Below are positions 16,549 through 22,480 of a DNA stretch of 40,306 bases, one piece after another. The stretch's first letter is position 1; each line of letters starts with the position of its first letter. Source of the stretch: a virus; the IMG/VR virus record IMGVR_UViG_3300032080_000013, positions 1-40,306 of that record. One strand, written 5' to 3'. The position numbers and the translations under genes are program-made. Below the pieces are notes generated by a model, which was not told the origin of the DNA, searched no databases, and worked only from the letters and a program-made list of their open reading frames with translations.

Positions 16549-16616
16549 GCCAGTCCAGCCCCTTCGCTTTGTCCAGCATTCTGCGCAGAATCCGGGTTGG
16601 CGTTCATCTTGCTCAT
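16545..16616 (-). CDS. 23-residue coupled micro-ORF
   Basis: An ATG at 16616 follows AAGGAG seven bases upstream, overlaps the previous stop as TGATG and ends overlapping the next start as ATGA. The peptide is MSKMNANPDSAQNAGQSEGA plus GLA: polar and unstructured. It exactly fills the space between two genes, so its main role may be translational coupling. Function unknown. Confidence 0.5.
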   Translation of the reverse strand: MSKMNANPDSAQNAGQSEGAGLA

Positions 16617-16807
16617 CACTCTCTCCTTGTTTGGTCTTGATTATCCTCTTTGGGAGGAAAGGGCACGAACCAAGGGAAGATTCTGTTCATCCAAGCCCAA
16701 GATTCATAGGCAGCGGCTGGCGTGTCCCCATGACCCCAAAAGCTGTATGGCTGGTCGCAGTCGCAAATCCAGACATCCCAGACCGACCAAACGATCCTTG
16801 GCTTCAT
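16616..16807 (-). CDS. Small Trp- and Cys-containing protein, 63 aa
   Basis: The sequence MKPRIVWSVWDVWICDCDQPYSFWGHGDTPAAAYESWAWMNRIFPWF is very rich in Trp (eight in all) with a CDC motif. The pattern GHGDTPAAAYESW resembles the single conserved block of several small phage proteins of unknown role. A GGGGAG site precedes the ATG. It starts one base after the 19-codon membrane ORF and ends by TGATG into the next ORF. Confidence 0.68.
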   Translation of the reverse strand: MKPRIVWSVWDVWICDCDQPYSFWGHGDTPAAAYESWAWMNRIFPWFVPFPPKEDNQDQTRRE

Positions 16808-16808
16808 C

Positions 16809-16868
16809 TCAGTCTCCCCACAGCAGGTAGATCAGGATGATGGCTAGGACAATGGTGAAGATGGTCAT
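16809..16868 (-). CDS. 19-residue single-span membrane peptide
   Basis: The ATG at 16868 has a good site (AAGGGG, seven-base spacing) and lies one base after the stop of the 50-codon ORF. The peptide MTIFTIVLAIILIYLLWGD is one uninterrupted hydrophobic helix with an acidic end, long enough to span a membrane. It is followed after one base by the next start. Tiny membrane peptides like this are usually missed by gene callers. Expression is inferred from the ribosome site and the packing of ORFs. Confidence 0.55.
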   Translation of the reverse strand: MTIFTIVLAIILIYLLWGD

Positions 16869-16869
16869 G

Positions 16870-17022
16870 TCACCGCCCCTTGATGGCGTCAACGACTTCG
16901 CCTGCCATCAGCATCACCAGCATGCAGAAAAAGAGCGTAGCCATCCCCCAAGCTTCCAACGCAGCGCCAGCCGCCGTCATGCCCGTGGACATGAAGCCCA
17001 ACAGTATCGCAGGCGTCTTCAT
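16870..17022 (-). CDS. Small membrane protein, 50 aa
   Basis: The ATG overlaps the preceding stop as ATGA. The product MKTPAILLGFMSTGMTAAGA... has a first hydrophobic stretch (residues 4-22) and a second (GMATLFFCMLVMLMAG, 26-41), then EVVDAIKGR. Two spans or a hairpin are likely. It carries eight Met, unusual for its size. It is part of a run of membrane micro-ORFs at the head of the late operon. No known family. Confidence 0.65.
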   Translation of the reverse strand: MKTPAILLGFMSTGMTAAGAALEAWGMATLFFCMLVMLMAGEVVDAIKGR

Positions 17023-17291
17023 GCCGTCTCCTCTTGTCTTGGAGAGGGGAGGCGAAGGAGGGTTTCGTCTACTGCGTCGTCTCCGGGGTCACGGATGGGA
17101 CGGAGGTGGGCATCCTGCACATGAACTATGCAACCATCGCGCGCGTCGATGATCTTGGGGCTGGTCATCCAGCAGTCGCTCCAAATTGGGCTGGCCACAT
17201 CAATGCGGACAATGGCTCCAAGCAAAGGCGGGCACTTCGCATCTTTGCCTTTCCGCACCACAATCGCCAAATCTCCAGGTTTGCAGTTCAT
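17019..17291 (-). CDS. Hypothetical protein, 90 aa (SH3-like N-terminus)
   Basis: The start MNCKPGDLAIVVRKGKD, then LLGAIVRIDVASP and a C-terminal HVQDAHLRPIRDPGDDAVDETLL, give the pattern of a small SH3-like beta barrel (CKPGDLA.I....N.G..V.V) that recurs in many proteobacterial phages and prophages. Function is not known. It is coupled upstream and downstream by ATGA. Cys residues at 3, 20, 40 and 54 might bind metal, but no clear motif is formed. Confidence 0.75.
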   Translation of the reverse strand: MNCKPGDLAIVVRKGKDAKCPPLLGAIVRIDVASPIWSDCWMTSPKIIDARDGCIVHVQDAHLRPIRDPGDDAVDETLLRLPSPRQEETA

Positions 17292-17608
17292 CCTTGTTCT
17301 CCTTCAGGGGTAGCGAGGCGAGCGACTTGCTCGGCAATGGCGCGGCAGGCGCGAGGCTCACCGCTGGCTGCGTTGCTCAGATCAACATCGCCATTTAGCA
17401 GAGCCGTGTCCTTGTACGCGCTGTAATGGCTCTCCAGCTCCTCGCAGATCGTTGCCATCTCGGCTAGCGCCTGCTTACGGGAGGCTTGCCATGCTTCCCA
17501 AGCAACGAAAGCGGCGCAATCCCTGTAATTGCCATCCACAGTGCGCAGCAACCCGACAATTTCGTCTTGATCATGCGACCAAGCCTCAAACCTCTCCCGG
17601 TCGGTCAT
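17288..17608 (-). CDS. Hypothetical protein, 106 aa
   Basis: The start MTDRERFEAWSHDQDEIVGLLRTVDGNYRDCAAFVAWEAWQASRKQAL is chosen because the ATG overlaps the previous stop; the frame extends upstream only inside the neighbouring gene. The motif (RERFEAW....AAFVAWEAWQASR) is a widespread phage element found in small early or accessory proteins of enteric and beta-proteobacterial phages. Its role is unknown. The C-terminal half is helical and ends ARLATPEGEQG. Confidence 0.76.
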   Translation of the reverse strand: MTDRERFEAWSHDQDEIVGLLRTVDGNYRDCAAFVAWEAWQASRKQALAEMATICEELESHYSAYKDTALLNGDVDLSNAASGEPRACRAIAEQVARLATPEGEQG

Positions 17609-17826
17609 TTCTTCTCTCCCCGGATGTGACGGACTACGCGGGTGTTCCCGAAGCCAAGGGGCGGAATCAGCGTCTTGCGCTTGCCGCTCATGCCGGCTCG
17701 GTAGACCGCCGCGACATGCCGTGCGGTTTCTCGGGTCTCGTATTGCCCGTGCGTTCTCCACTTTTCGCTTCGGGAGTTTCGCACCTGAACACGCCACATC
17801 ACCTTCGTGCTGTCAGTCTTTGCCAT
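17605..17826 (-). CDS. Hypothetical basic protein, 73 aa
   Basis: The ATG at 17826 has an AAGGAG site at five bases; a GTG two codons upstream is possible. The sequence MAKTDSTKVMWRVQVRNSRSEKWRTHGQYETRETARHVAAVYRAG resembles a small beta-alpha fold like that of phage proteins that take double-stranded DNA or RNA as ligand. The C-terminus (NTRVVRHIRGEKK) is strongly basic. Family and role unknown. Confidence 0.72.
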   Translation of the reverse strand: MAKTDSTKVMWRVQVRNSRSEKWRTHGQYETRETARHVAAVYRAGMSGKRKTLIPPLGFGNTRVVRHIRGEKK

Positions 17827-17828
17827 GC

Positions 17829-17996
17829 TCACTCCTTGAATGGGTTAGGGACGATCACCACAGGCTTTCGTATGGGGCGCTGGAGCACGCGGCGAAGCCA
17901 TACCACGCCTCCACGCTCACGGAACTTGGTCCAGTCGTCTGAGGTTAGGCGGATGGCCGAGGGCTTGAGGGGGTGTTGGGGCTTTGGTCTTGGCAT
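17829..17996 (-). CDS. First gene of the late operon: small basic protein, 55 aa, probably leaderless
   Basis: The product MPRPKPQHPLKPSAIRLTSDDWTKFRERGGVVWLRRVLQRPIRK... looks like a one-helix DNA-binding or regulatory peptide. Two ATGs are possible (18002 and 17996). No ribosome site precedes either one. A strong promoter (TTGACT-16-TACACT) ends at 18003, so transcription should begin at about 17996, on the second ATG. That would make a leaderless mRNA. The stop is followed by the next gene two bases on. Confidence 0.65.
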   Translation of the reverse strand: MPRPKPQHPLKPSAIRLTSDDWTKFRERGGVVWLRRVLQRPIRKPVVIVPNPFKE

Positions 17997-18002
17997 GCCC
18001 AT

Positions 18003-18030
18003 AGTGTAGCCCGTATCGTAGCGCAGTCAA
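18003..18030 (-). promoter_or_regulatory. Leftward sigma70-type promoter for the late operon
   Basis: On the minus strand TTGACT (18025-18030), 16 bases, then TACACT (18003-18008). Both hexamers match consensus well, and it reads into the operon that begins at 17996 and contains terminase, head and tail genes. Transcription would start about seven bases downstream, at or next to an ATG. Predicted by eye. Confidence 0.55.
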
Positions 18031-18310
18031 CCCTTCTTTATCTCAATCTCATTCATCCATAGGACAAGCCAAGCGGGTGATATCCCCGACTCCAGGCATC
18101 CTGTCTTAGGACTCCTGCTCCCTGAAGGTCAGCTTCTATTTCCACAGCGCCCGTATCGTTGGGCTAGACGTCACATCACCGTTCTGCTGTGTTCCTGGTG
18201 TACCGCTGAAAGTCACCGCGCCGGCTTGTCAGTAAGCGCATCGCTGTCTTGGGTGCGCCGACGACAACGGCCATTTGCTGTGTCAACCTCCGCCCTGAGA
18301 TTGGAACGAC

Positions 18311-18419
18311 GAAAAGCCCGTTTAGGTTTTCGACCCTCCGCCGCCAAGCAAGGGGAATGCTCCCCAGAGGATCGAAGCCTAAACGGGCTCCGTTCGTGTC
18401 AGTGCTTGGCGGCTTGACA
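18311..18419 (-). ncRNA. Candidate pseudoknotted small RNA or late-leader attenuator
   Basis: A transcript from the promoter at 18426-18454 would begin near 18419 and could end at four U (18312-18315) after a 12-bp stem (18378-18389 with 18315-18326). That stem is extended by 10 more pairs (18367-18376 with 18329-18338) after a small internal loop. Inside it are a five-bp hairpin (18352-18365) and a segment (18340-18350) perfectly complementary over 11 bases to the 5' end of the transcript (18403-18413). Stems therefore cross in order B'-A'-B-A, giving a pseudoknot or two competing folds. By analogy with lambda pR'-tR', it may gate late transcription. No Rfam family recognised. Confidence 0.55.
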
Positions 18420-18425
18420 GGATCG

Positions 18426-18454
18426 ATTGTACAGCTATCGCAAGCGACGCTCAA
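18426..18454 (-). promoter_or_regulatory. Leftward promoter overlapping the 3' end of ninG
   Basis: On the minus strand TTGAGC (18449-18454), a 17-base spacer and TACAAT (18426-18431). The -10 matches consensus at five of six positions and the spacing is ideal. It would start a transcript at about 18419, the edge of the structured RNA unit. Confidence 0.55.
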
Positions 18455-18980
18455 GCCTCCTGAGCTTCTTGGAAAAGACTGCCCTCAGTCTCTCCAGATA
18501 CTCCCGGCTGTACTTGGCAGGCTTGTTCTGCGCGTACAGCCAGTCGATCCGCTCATCACCCCACCGCTCCCTCGCGCGGGGCAGGTACACCGCCAGGTTG
18601 CCGCTCAGATGGTTGTTGCACTGCGAGCAGCCCTTCGCTATGTTCCACAAGTTGTAGCGCACGCTAGAGGCTGCCCCCACGCTGCGTAGGTGGCTGGCAT
18701 GCCATTGCCCGTCCCAGTTCGGCCCCTTGTCACAGGAGCAGCAGCCCAAATGGCGGTCGCGCATCCTTACGTAGGCGTTCACGGCATGCTGCGCCCGGTC
18801 AGCGTAGGCAGACAAGGGTTCTATGGCCCTGAGCCGCGCTTTATCCGCCTTCTTCTCTAGCGCCTTGGTCTTCTTCTCTGCCTTGACCAGACGGATGGCG
18901 CACATGGGGGAGCAAGCACGCGCCCCCATGCGCTGAGGGGTGAAGATGGTTTGGCAGGATTCGCAGGTCCGGGGCTTCAT
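18435..18980 (-). CDS. ninG: NinG (Rap)-type recombination protein, 181 aa
   Basis: NinG/Rap of lambda is a Holliday-junction-acting endonuclease of the recombination pathway. The sequence starts MKPRTCESCQTIFTPQRMGARACSPMCA, a zinc-binding CxxC...CxxxC. A charged helix follows (VKAEKKTKALEKKADKARLRA), then CCSCDKGPNWDGQWHASHLRSVGAASSVRYNLWNIAKGCSQCNNHLSGN, the HNH-like core of the family (CxxC, His, CxxC...N). The length is typical. It is the last gene of the early leftward operon, coupled to ninB by ATGA. Confidence 0.9.
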   Translation of the reverse strand: MKPRTCESCQTIFTPQRMGARACSPMCAIRLVKAEKKTKALEKKADKARLRAIEPLSAYADRAQHAVNAYVRMRDRHLGCCSCDKGPNWDGQWHASHLRSVGAASSVRYNLWNIAKGCSQCNNHLSGNLAVYLPRARERWGDERIDWLYAQNKPAKYSREYLERLRAVFSKKLRRLERRLR

Positions 18981-19366
18981 CGTTCGCGCCTGTTCTGCGC
19001 CAAGAAAGCCTCGCTGTACTCGATGAGGCTGGATGCCCGCTTCTTGCTCATCAGCGATGTGGACTCCCTGAGGCGAATGGGCTCACCCTCTAGGCCGTGG
19101 ATCATCTCGCCATCACCTTCTGTCGCCTGAGCGTGCGCCGAGATCAGAAGCAGCTTCCATTCCTCCCCGCTGCGCCGCCTGCCACCCCACTCAGGGCCGC
19201 ACTTAGACAGCTCGCTACAGATGGCGTGAAAGCGAGCATTCTGGTCTAGGTTCCTCGTCGGCTCCGATAGCACCACCTGCGCCCCGTCAGGAGCGCCCCA
19301 GATGGCGTCGATTGCCCGCTGGCGAACATCGTTGTTGACCAGCCGGAAAAGGCGCTTGTCGATCAC
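18977..19366 (-). CDS. ninB: NinB recombination protein, 129 aa
   Basis: NinB (Orf of lambda) is a single-strand DNA-binding recombination mediator. The family signature is visible: LSEPTRNLDQNARFHAICSELSK, then GRRRSGEEWKLLLISAHAQATEGD and the C-terminal SLMSKKRASSLIEYSEAFLAQNRRE. The start is a GTG at 19366 overlapping the previous stop as GTGA; upstream extension of the frame is out of phase with genes and is discarded. It ends overlapping ninG. Confidence 0.9.
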   Translation of the reverse strand: MIDKRLFRLVNNDVRQRAIDAIWGAPDGAQVVLSEPTRNLDQNARFHAICSELSKCGPEWGGRRRSGEEWKLLLISAHAQATEGDGEMIHGLEGEPIRLRESTSLMSKKRASSLIEYSEAFLAQNRRER

Positions 19367-19575
19367 TTGGCGACCCCGCGCCACGGCAGCGACTGCATGG
19401 CACTGGCAATGCGCTTGGAGAGGGCAAGGGTGGCGCCGTTGCCGTTCCCAAACCCGATGCCCCAAACCTTACCGTTCCAGTAGCAGTCGTACGAACGACC
19501 GTCAGAGTAGCGGCGGCGGTAGAGTCCAACGCGCACCGGCTTCTGGTTGCCGGCATACCATGCTGTCAGTTTCAT
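19363..19575 (-). CDS. Hypothetical protein, 70 aa
   Basis: MKLTAWYAGNQKPVRVGLYRRRYSDGRSYDCYWNGKVWGIGFG is rich in aromatic residues and Arg. The pattern PVRVGLY.R.....YDCYWNGKVWG occurs in small phage proteins of unknown function near nin genes, and suggests a compact beta sheet. It is coupled to both neighbours (ATGA upstream, GTGA to ninB). No catalytic motif seen. Confidence 0.7.
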   Translation of the reverse strand: MKLTAWYAGNQKPVRVGLYRRRYSDGRSYDCYWNGKVWGIGFGNGNGATLALSKRIASAMQSLPWRGVAK

Positions 19576-19709
19576 CGGGGCACCTCGTTCCTGTAGTAAA
19601 CCATCGGTCGCGGGACAAGATCCTTCGCCCGCACAAAGCGCCGGTCCGAGAACCAGCCATCCAAGACGACGCCCACCATCCCCTCTGCGCCGTTCTGCAA
19701 GGCAATCAC
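19572..19709 (-). CDS. Hypothetical protein, 45 aa
   Basis: The start chosen is the GTG at 19709, because it overlaps the previous stop as GTGA and has a GAGG site; an ATG at 19748 would overlap the previous gene by 43 bases. The product VIALQNGAEGMVGVVLDGWFSDRRFVRAKDLVPRPMVYYRNEVPR looks like a small beta-rich domain. It ends by ATGA into the 70-residue gene. Unknown function. Confidence 0.55.
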   Translation of the reverse strand: MIALQNGAEGMVGVVLDGWFSDRRFVRAKDLVPRPMVYYRNEVPR

Positions 19710-19921
19710 CTTGAGGCCTCGCCAGTCGTAGGCGTGTCCTTGTCGCATGGTGGCGAGCCTAGCGCCTCCTCCAGCATCCGGGGGAGTTCGCTGTAGTCCT
19801 GCGGGTAGTGCTTCGCAAGACCCCGGGCCTTTGCACGGATGTAAGCATCCCAGCTCTCCCGGTACGGTGGGGCACTCAGGTTGAGCAGGTGCTGAAGCTC
19901 GTACTGCAATGATTCGTTCAT
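19706..19921 (-). CDS. Hypothetical helical protein, 71 aa
   Basis: An AAGGA site precedes the ATG. MNESLQYELQHLLNLSAPPYRESWDAYIRAKARGLAKHYPQDYSELPRMLEEAL resembles the small helical proteins found beside nin genes in lambdoid phages. It lacks Cys pairs or membrane segments. No assigned function. Confidence 0.68.
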   Translation of the reverse strand: MNESLQYELQHLLNLSAPPYRESWDAYIRAKARGLAKHYPQDYSELPRMLEEALGSPPCDKDTPTTGEASR

Positions 19922-19924
19922 GGT

Positions 19925-20230
19925 TCATCCTTGGCTCCAGTTGAAGACGCTGTTGGCGACCCGCCCCGACCTAGCAGCGGCTATGCAAGCCTCCTGAGCG
20001 TCGAGCTTGGCGCGTTTGCGTTCCCTCAGGTACTTCACCTTGTCGGCACGCGCCGCCCCCTCCTGGCTCAGTGTGTAGAGAACAGGGGTGGGTATGACGT
20101 AGCCGTAGTCACGCATGGCCCCCAAGGTCTCCTGAACGACATGCAGGGTCAGCCCCGTGTCCGCTGCTATCTGCTTGGCGCTCATCGATTCGCCGTTCTC
20201 CAGGCATTCGTAGATCTTGTGGCGGTTCAC
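19925..20230 (-). CDS. Winged-helix-like DNA-binding protein, 101 aa
   Basis: MNRHKIYECLENGESMSAKQIAADTGLTLHVVQETLGAMRDYGYVIPTPVLYTLSQEGAA shows helix-turn-helix spacing (SAKQIAADTGLTLHVVQETLGAM, about residues 17-39), then a short wing. The C-terminus is basic (LRERKRAKL). It resembles the 157-residue neighbour upstream in organisation (HTH, wing, then a charged helix), so the two may be paralogues. Possibly a transcription regulator of early or late genes. Coupled to that neighbour by ATGA. Confidence 0.72.
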   Translation of the reverse strand: MNRHKIYECLENGESMSAKQIAADTGLTLHVVQETLGAMRDYGYVIPTPVLYTLSQEGAARADKVKYLRERKRAKLDAQEACIAAARSGRVANSVFNWSQG

Positions 20231-20700
20231 AGCATGCCTCCCATCGCAAAGATTGAGTTGGGCACTTGGCCGGTGCTGGCCCTGTGGATGAACGACAGAG
20301 CCTCATTGGCACGGCGAGCCTCCTCCAGCTTCTCAGCGCGGGCCTCCTCTCGAATCCTCGCTCGCTCCTCACGCTCCTCCCTCATCTTCGCGCTGATTCT
20401 GGAGTTGACGTTGCTCGTCTTGTCGGCCGCTGACATCCGGCGCCGGAGCGTTCTGCGCTCGGCTGCCAGCTTGGCAACGGTCGCTTTGTCCAGTTCGGGC
20501 TTGGCAAGCGTCTCGCGCCCTTTAGGGGTGATGGAGTAGACAGGGGGTGGCGCCATCAAGCTCAAGCCGCCGGCTGCACGGATATGACGAATGGTGTTCT
20601 CGCTCTGAGCGTCAGACCAGCCAAGCTCGTCCTGAATCTGTGCCCGGGTGCGGGGCTTGCCGTCTGCCATCAGGGCTAGTACGCGCTTCATGTTGGTCAC
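20227..20700 (-). CDS. Winged-helix-like protein with a charged helical tail, 157 aa
   Basis: The GTG at 20700 overlaps the previous stop (GTGA) and has a GGAG site at eight bases; an ATG at 20691 is an alternative. Residues 4-60 (MKRVLALMADGKPRTRAQIQDELGWSDAQSENTIRHIRAAGGLSLM...YSITPKGRETL) are a wHTH with typical spacing. The next 60 residues are a long charged helix (REEREERARIREEARAEKLEEARRANEAL), likely a coiled coil for oligomerisation. A regulatory role, including late-gene activation, is conceivable; no known antiterminator motif is visible. Confidence 0.72.
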   Translation of the reverse strand: MTNMKRVLALMADGKPRTRAQIQDELGWSDAQSENTIRHIRAAGGLSLMAPPPVYSITPKGRETLAKPELDKATVAKLAAERRTLRRRMSAADKTSNVNSRISAKMREEREERARIREEARAEKLEEARRANEALSFIHRASTGQVPNSIFAMGGML

Positions 20701-20918
20701 TTGGGTTGCTCCGAAATAAGTTGGTTGAGTTGGTTGAGTTCGTCCACCAGACCGACTAGCCCGTCGATCTGCCACGCCATGCCGCCGTTTTCCATCGAGT
20801 TCAGCATGGGGACGATGAGATCCCGGATCTTCATTGCCACTTCCCGGCGAGCCTTACGCAAGACCGTCATACGGCCGATCTTGGCTAGGCGGGCCTCGTC
20901 TGTGAGGTCAGGAATCAC
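20697..20918 (-). CDS. Hypothetical helical protein, 73 aa
   Basis: MIPDLTDEARLAKIGRMTVLRKARREVAMKIRDLIVPMLNSMENGGMAWQIDGLVGLVDELNQLNQLISEQPK is nearly all helix, with a Leu-rich C-terminal heptad. Overlaps by ATGA with the annealing-protein gene before it and GTGA with the next. It could be a partner of the ERF protein. Family not known. Confidence 0.68.
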   Translation of the reverse strand: MIPDLTDEARLAKIGRMTVLRKARREVAMKIRDLIVPMLNSMENGGMAWQIDGLVGLVDELNQLNQLISEQPK

Positions 20919-21496
20919 GCTGCCGGCCAGTTGGCGGAAAGGGCTTCGCGCGTCTTCTCGTCCAGCAGCTTCCAGACGGCTTCGCGCAGGTCACCATCCC
21001 AGCCAGCGATGGCGATGGCTGCTCCCTTCGCGTCCCCGTCCTTGACGCCTTGAGTGAGCCGACCAGCCCGCGCCTTGGGGCTCATGTCCTGAGCAGGCGG
21101 GGCGGCGTCCTGGCGCTGTTTGCCGGACGCAGCGGCGTTTCCATCATCGTCTTCGGGAGCGATGCCGCACGCAGCCATCAGCGAATAGCGCCTGGCATAG
21201 GTCAGGGCAGACCCGTAGCCCTGCGGGTCTTGCTTGGCAGCGGGGACGTGCAGCTTGCCAGAACGGATGGATTCGCCCGTCTCATGGAGCAGGACCGTCT
21301 CCACAGTCACGCCGCTGGCATCCTCATGCGTCTCTTGATAGAGCGCGATGCCGTTTTCCAGCAAAGCATCGTTGACGGCTTCCAGACAAGCCCCGAGGTC
21401 TGCGTACTTGCTGCGGAAAGCGGGGTTGGTCTTGTCCTTGAGCGCTGGGCTGAAAGCCTTCTTGGCCTTCACGAAAGCGGTTGCAATGTTCTTCAT
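20915..21496 (-). CDS. erf: ERF-family single-strand annealing protein, 193 aa
   Basis: P22 Erf-type proteins anneal single strands and circularise or recombine phage DNA. The motif set is clear: KAFSPALKDKTNPAFRSKYADLGACLEAVNDALLENGIAL (about residues 13-52), a beta region VETVLLHETGESIRSGKLHVP, and QGYGSALTYARRYSLMAACGIAPEDDDGN (about 92-120). The C-terminal third is Ala-rich and helical. The ATG at 21496 overlaps the 45-codon gene and has a GGAG site. With NinB and NinG it forms a recombination module. Confidence 0.9.
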   Translation of the reverse strand: MKNIATAFVKAKKAFSPALKDKTNPAFRSKYADLGACLEAVNDALLENGIALYQETHEDASGVTVETVLLHETGESIRSGKLHVPAAKQDPQGYGSALTYARRYSLMAACGIAPEDDDGNAAASGKQRQDAAPPAQDMSPKARAGRLTQGVKDGDAKGAAIAIAGWDGDLREAVWKLLDEKTREALSANWPAA

Positions 21497-21630
21497 TCTT
21501 GGTTCTCCGGGTTGAAATAGCGGCGAGCCTCTTGCTCTGCCGCCCATGCTTGAAGGGATGTTGCGCCGTACTCTTGCACGGCCTGATCGAGTTCTTGCTG
21601 AAGTGCAGCAGCGGTGTCGTCGTGGTTCAT
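21493..21630 (-). CDS. Small acidic/Gln-rich protein, 45 aa
   Basis: The peptide MNHDDTAAALQQELDQAVQE... is helical and acidic. It begins with ATG overlapping the previous stop (ATGA, 21627-21630) and its stop overlaps the erf start (ATGA). The GGAG used by erf lies within its last codons. It may mainly couple erf translation. Unknown function. Confidence 0.6.
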   Translation of the reverse strand: MNHDDTAAALQQELDQAVQEYGATSLQAWAAEQEARRYFNPENQE

Positions 21631-21881
21631 TTGCGGCTCTCCAAGGCCAAGGTGGAAATGGAAACGTTGTCGCGGAAGGGTCCGGCGACTCCGATAGCTC
21701 TTGCAGTCCAGTTTGAACCGGCGACGAGGGCTTGGCGCAACCGCTCCTCCTCGATCTTCTTCTCTGACAGATCAAGGGAAAGGCGGCGAACAATCTCGAT
21801 CTGGTCGATCAGTTTGTCTTGCATCTGGCTCAGTGCCTGGCGCGCAGCGCGTCGCTTGTTGCGTCCAAATCGTCTGCTCAT
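21627..21881 (-). CDS. Basic coiled-coil-like protein, 84 aa
   Basis: The ATG at 21881 overlaps the upstream stop as TGATG and is preferred over a start four codons earlier. The N-terminus is strongly basic (MSRRFGRNKRRAARQ). Next is a helix with heptad pattern (LSQMQDKLIDQIEIVRRLSLDLSEKKIEEERLRQALV, about residues 17-53), then a beta-rich end. Similar basic-coiled-coil genes occur upstream of erf/bet genes in other phages. Function unknown. Confidence 0.68.
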   Translation of the reverse strand: MSRRFGRNKRRAARQALSQMQDKLIDQIEIVRRLSLDLSEKKIEEERLRQALVAGSNWTARAIGVAGPFRDNVSISTLALESRK

Positions 21882-22057
21882 CACGCCCACCATGCAAAGT
21901 AGATGAAGCCAGCCAGCGAGATGCAGCCCAGCACGCCCACGCCAACCATCAGCAGGTCATCGAGCAGGGTTGCATAGCGGGCGGTCTCGTCGCCCTCATA
22001 GGGGCAGGGCTCTCCGTGATGGGAGGGGGTGAAGGGGTAGGAGGGGCGCGAGTCCAT
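21881..22057 (-). CDS. Small C-terminal-anchored membrane protein, 58 aa
   Basis: An AAGGAG site precedes the ATG at 22057. The first 34 residues are polar (MDSRPSYPFTPSHHGEPCPYEGDETARYATLLDD) and the rest is one transmembrane span (LLMVGVGVLGCISLAGFIYFAWWA). This is the layout of a tail-anchored protein with a cytoplasmic face. Early expression suggests host takeover or superinfection control; not proven. Confidence 0.68.
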   Translation of the reverse strand: MDSRPSYPFTPSHHGEPCPYEGDETARYATLLDDLLMVGVGVLGCISLAGFIYFAWWA

Positions 22058-22058
22058 G

Positions 22059-22289
22059 TCAATCTCCTTGAGAAAGTAAGGCGGCTCTGGCGGCAGCAAT
22101 TTCAGGCGGCTGCTTGTATGGCTTGAAGCCGCCTTCGTCATCAGCCCATTTTTTTCCGCAACCATCGCAAACAGTCCAGATAACGCCGCCACGGTGCGTA
22201 TTGTCATGCTCGCATTCGTTGCGCTCCGCATAGCGCAAAAGGTCAGCCAGAAGTCCCTTTAAATTAGCGGCTTCCTTTTTCTTGGCCAT
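22059..22289 (-). CDS. Small zinc-ribbon-like protein, 76 aa
   Basis: The start MAKKKEAANLKGLLADLLRYAERNECEHDNTHRGGVIWTVCDGCGKKWADDEGG contains CxH...CxxC (C29, H31, C44 and C47 by count), a likely zinc site. Proteins of this pattern are common in phage early operons. A GGAG site lies six bases upstream of the ATG. One base separates its stop from the next ATG. Function unknown; nucleic-acid or RNA polymerase binding possible. Confidence 0.72.
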   Translation of the reverse strand: MAKKKEAANLKGLLADLLRYAERNECEHDNTHRGGVIWTVCDGCGKKWADDEGGFKPYKQPPEIAAARAALLSQGD

Positions 22290-22291
22290 GC

Positions 22292-22480
22292 TTAACTCCA
22301 GAAATGCAGCGCAACGGCTGCGATGAGACCAATTGCCACGGACACAGCCGCAGCAATCTCCAATGCCCGGTTCTGCTCCTTGTGGAACTGCTCGACTGCA
22401 CAACCGGAGCGGGCTGCGTCGTGCATCGTGCGGGGGGTCTTAAGCCAGTCTGCTGGGTAGGTGAGGAAGTTGCGCTTCAC
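22292..22480 (-). CDS. Small C-terminal-anchored membrane protein, 62 aa
   Basis: The GTG at 22480 overlaps the previous stop (GTGA). A polar 38-residue head (VKRNFLTYPADWLKTPRTMHDAARSGCAVEQFHKEQNR) is followed by a hydrophobic tail (ALEIAAAVSVAIGLIAAVALHFWS). The head resembles short early-phage motifs of the form RTxxDAxR. Unassigned. Confidence 0.65.
   Translation of the reverse strand: MKRNFLTYPADWLKTPRTMHDAARSGCAVEQFHKEQNRALEIAAAVSVAIGLIAAVALHFWS

Larger units (their letters stand above)
17997..18434. other. 438-base non-coding regulatory region between ninG and the late operon
   Basis: No supported protein gene lies here. A minus frame of 92 codons (18176-18454) and a plus frame (18249-18689) have no ribosome sites and cross ninG or the repeats. 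From right to left it holds a promoter overlapping the end of ninG, a structured RNA unit (18311-18419), about 280 bases with no recognisable element, and the late promoter at 18003-18030. Confidence 0.7.

Noticed and set aside
18315-18350. tRNA-like T-loop (GGTTTTCGACC followed by CGCCGCCA)
   Set aside because: The flanking bases do not form a T stem or acceptor stem; the segment is explained by the inverted repeats.
18414-18442. Plus-strand TTGACA resembling a rightward -35 box
   Set aside because: The hexamer at proper distance (TATCGC) is a poor -10 and the promoter would read into the antisense of ninG.
18176-18454. 92-codon minus frame in the region upstream of the late operon
   Set aside because: It begins inside ninG, crosses the inverted repeats and has no ribosome site.
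19709-19748. ATG at 19748 as start of the 45-residue gene
   Set aside because: It would overlap the previous gene by 43 bases with no ribosome site, whereas the GTG at 19709 shows the GTGA coupling used throughout the operon; not fully excluded.
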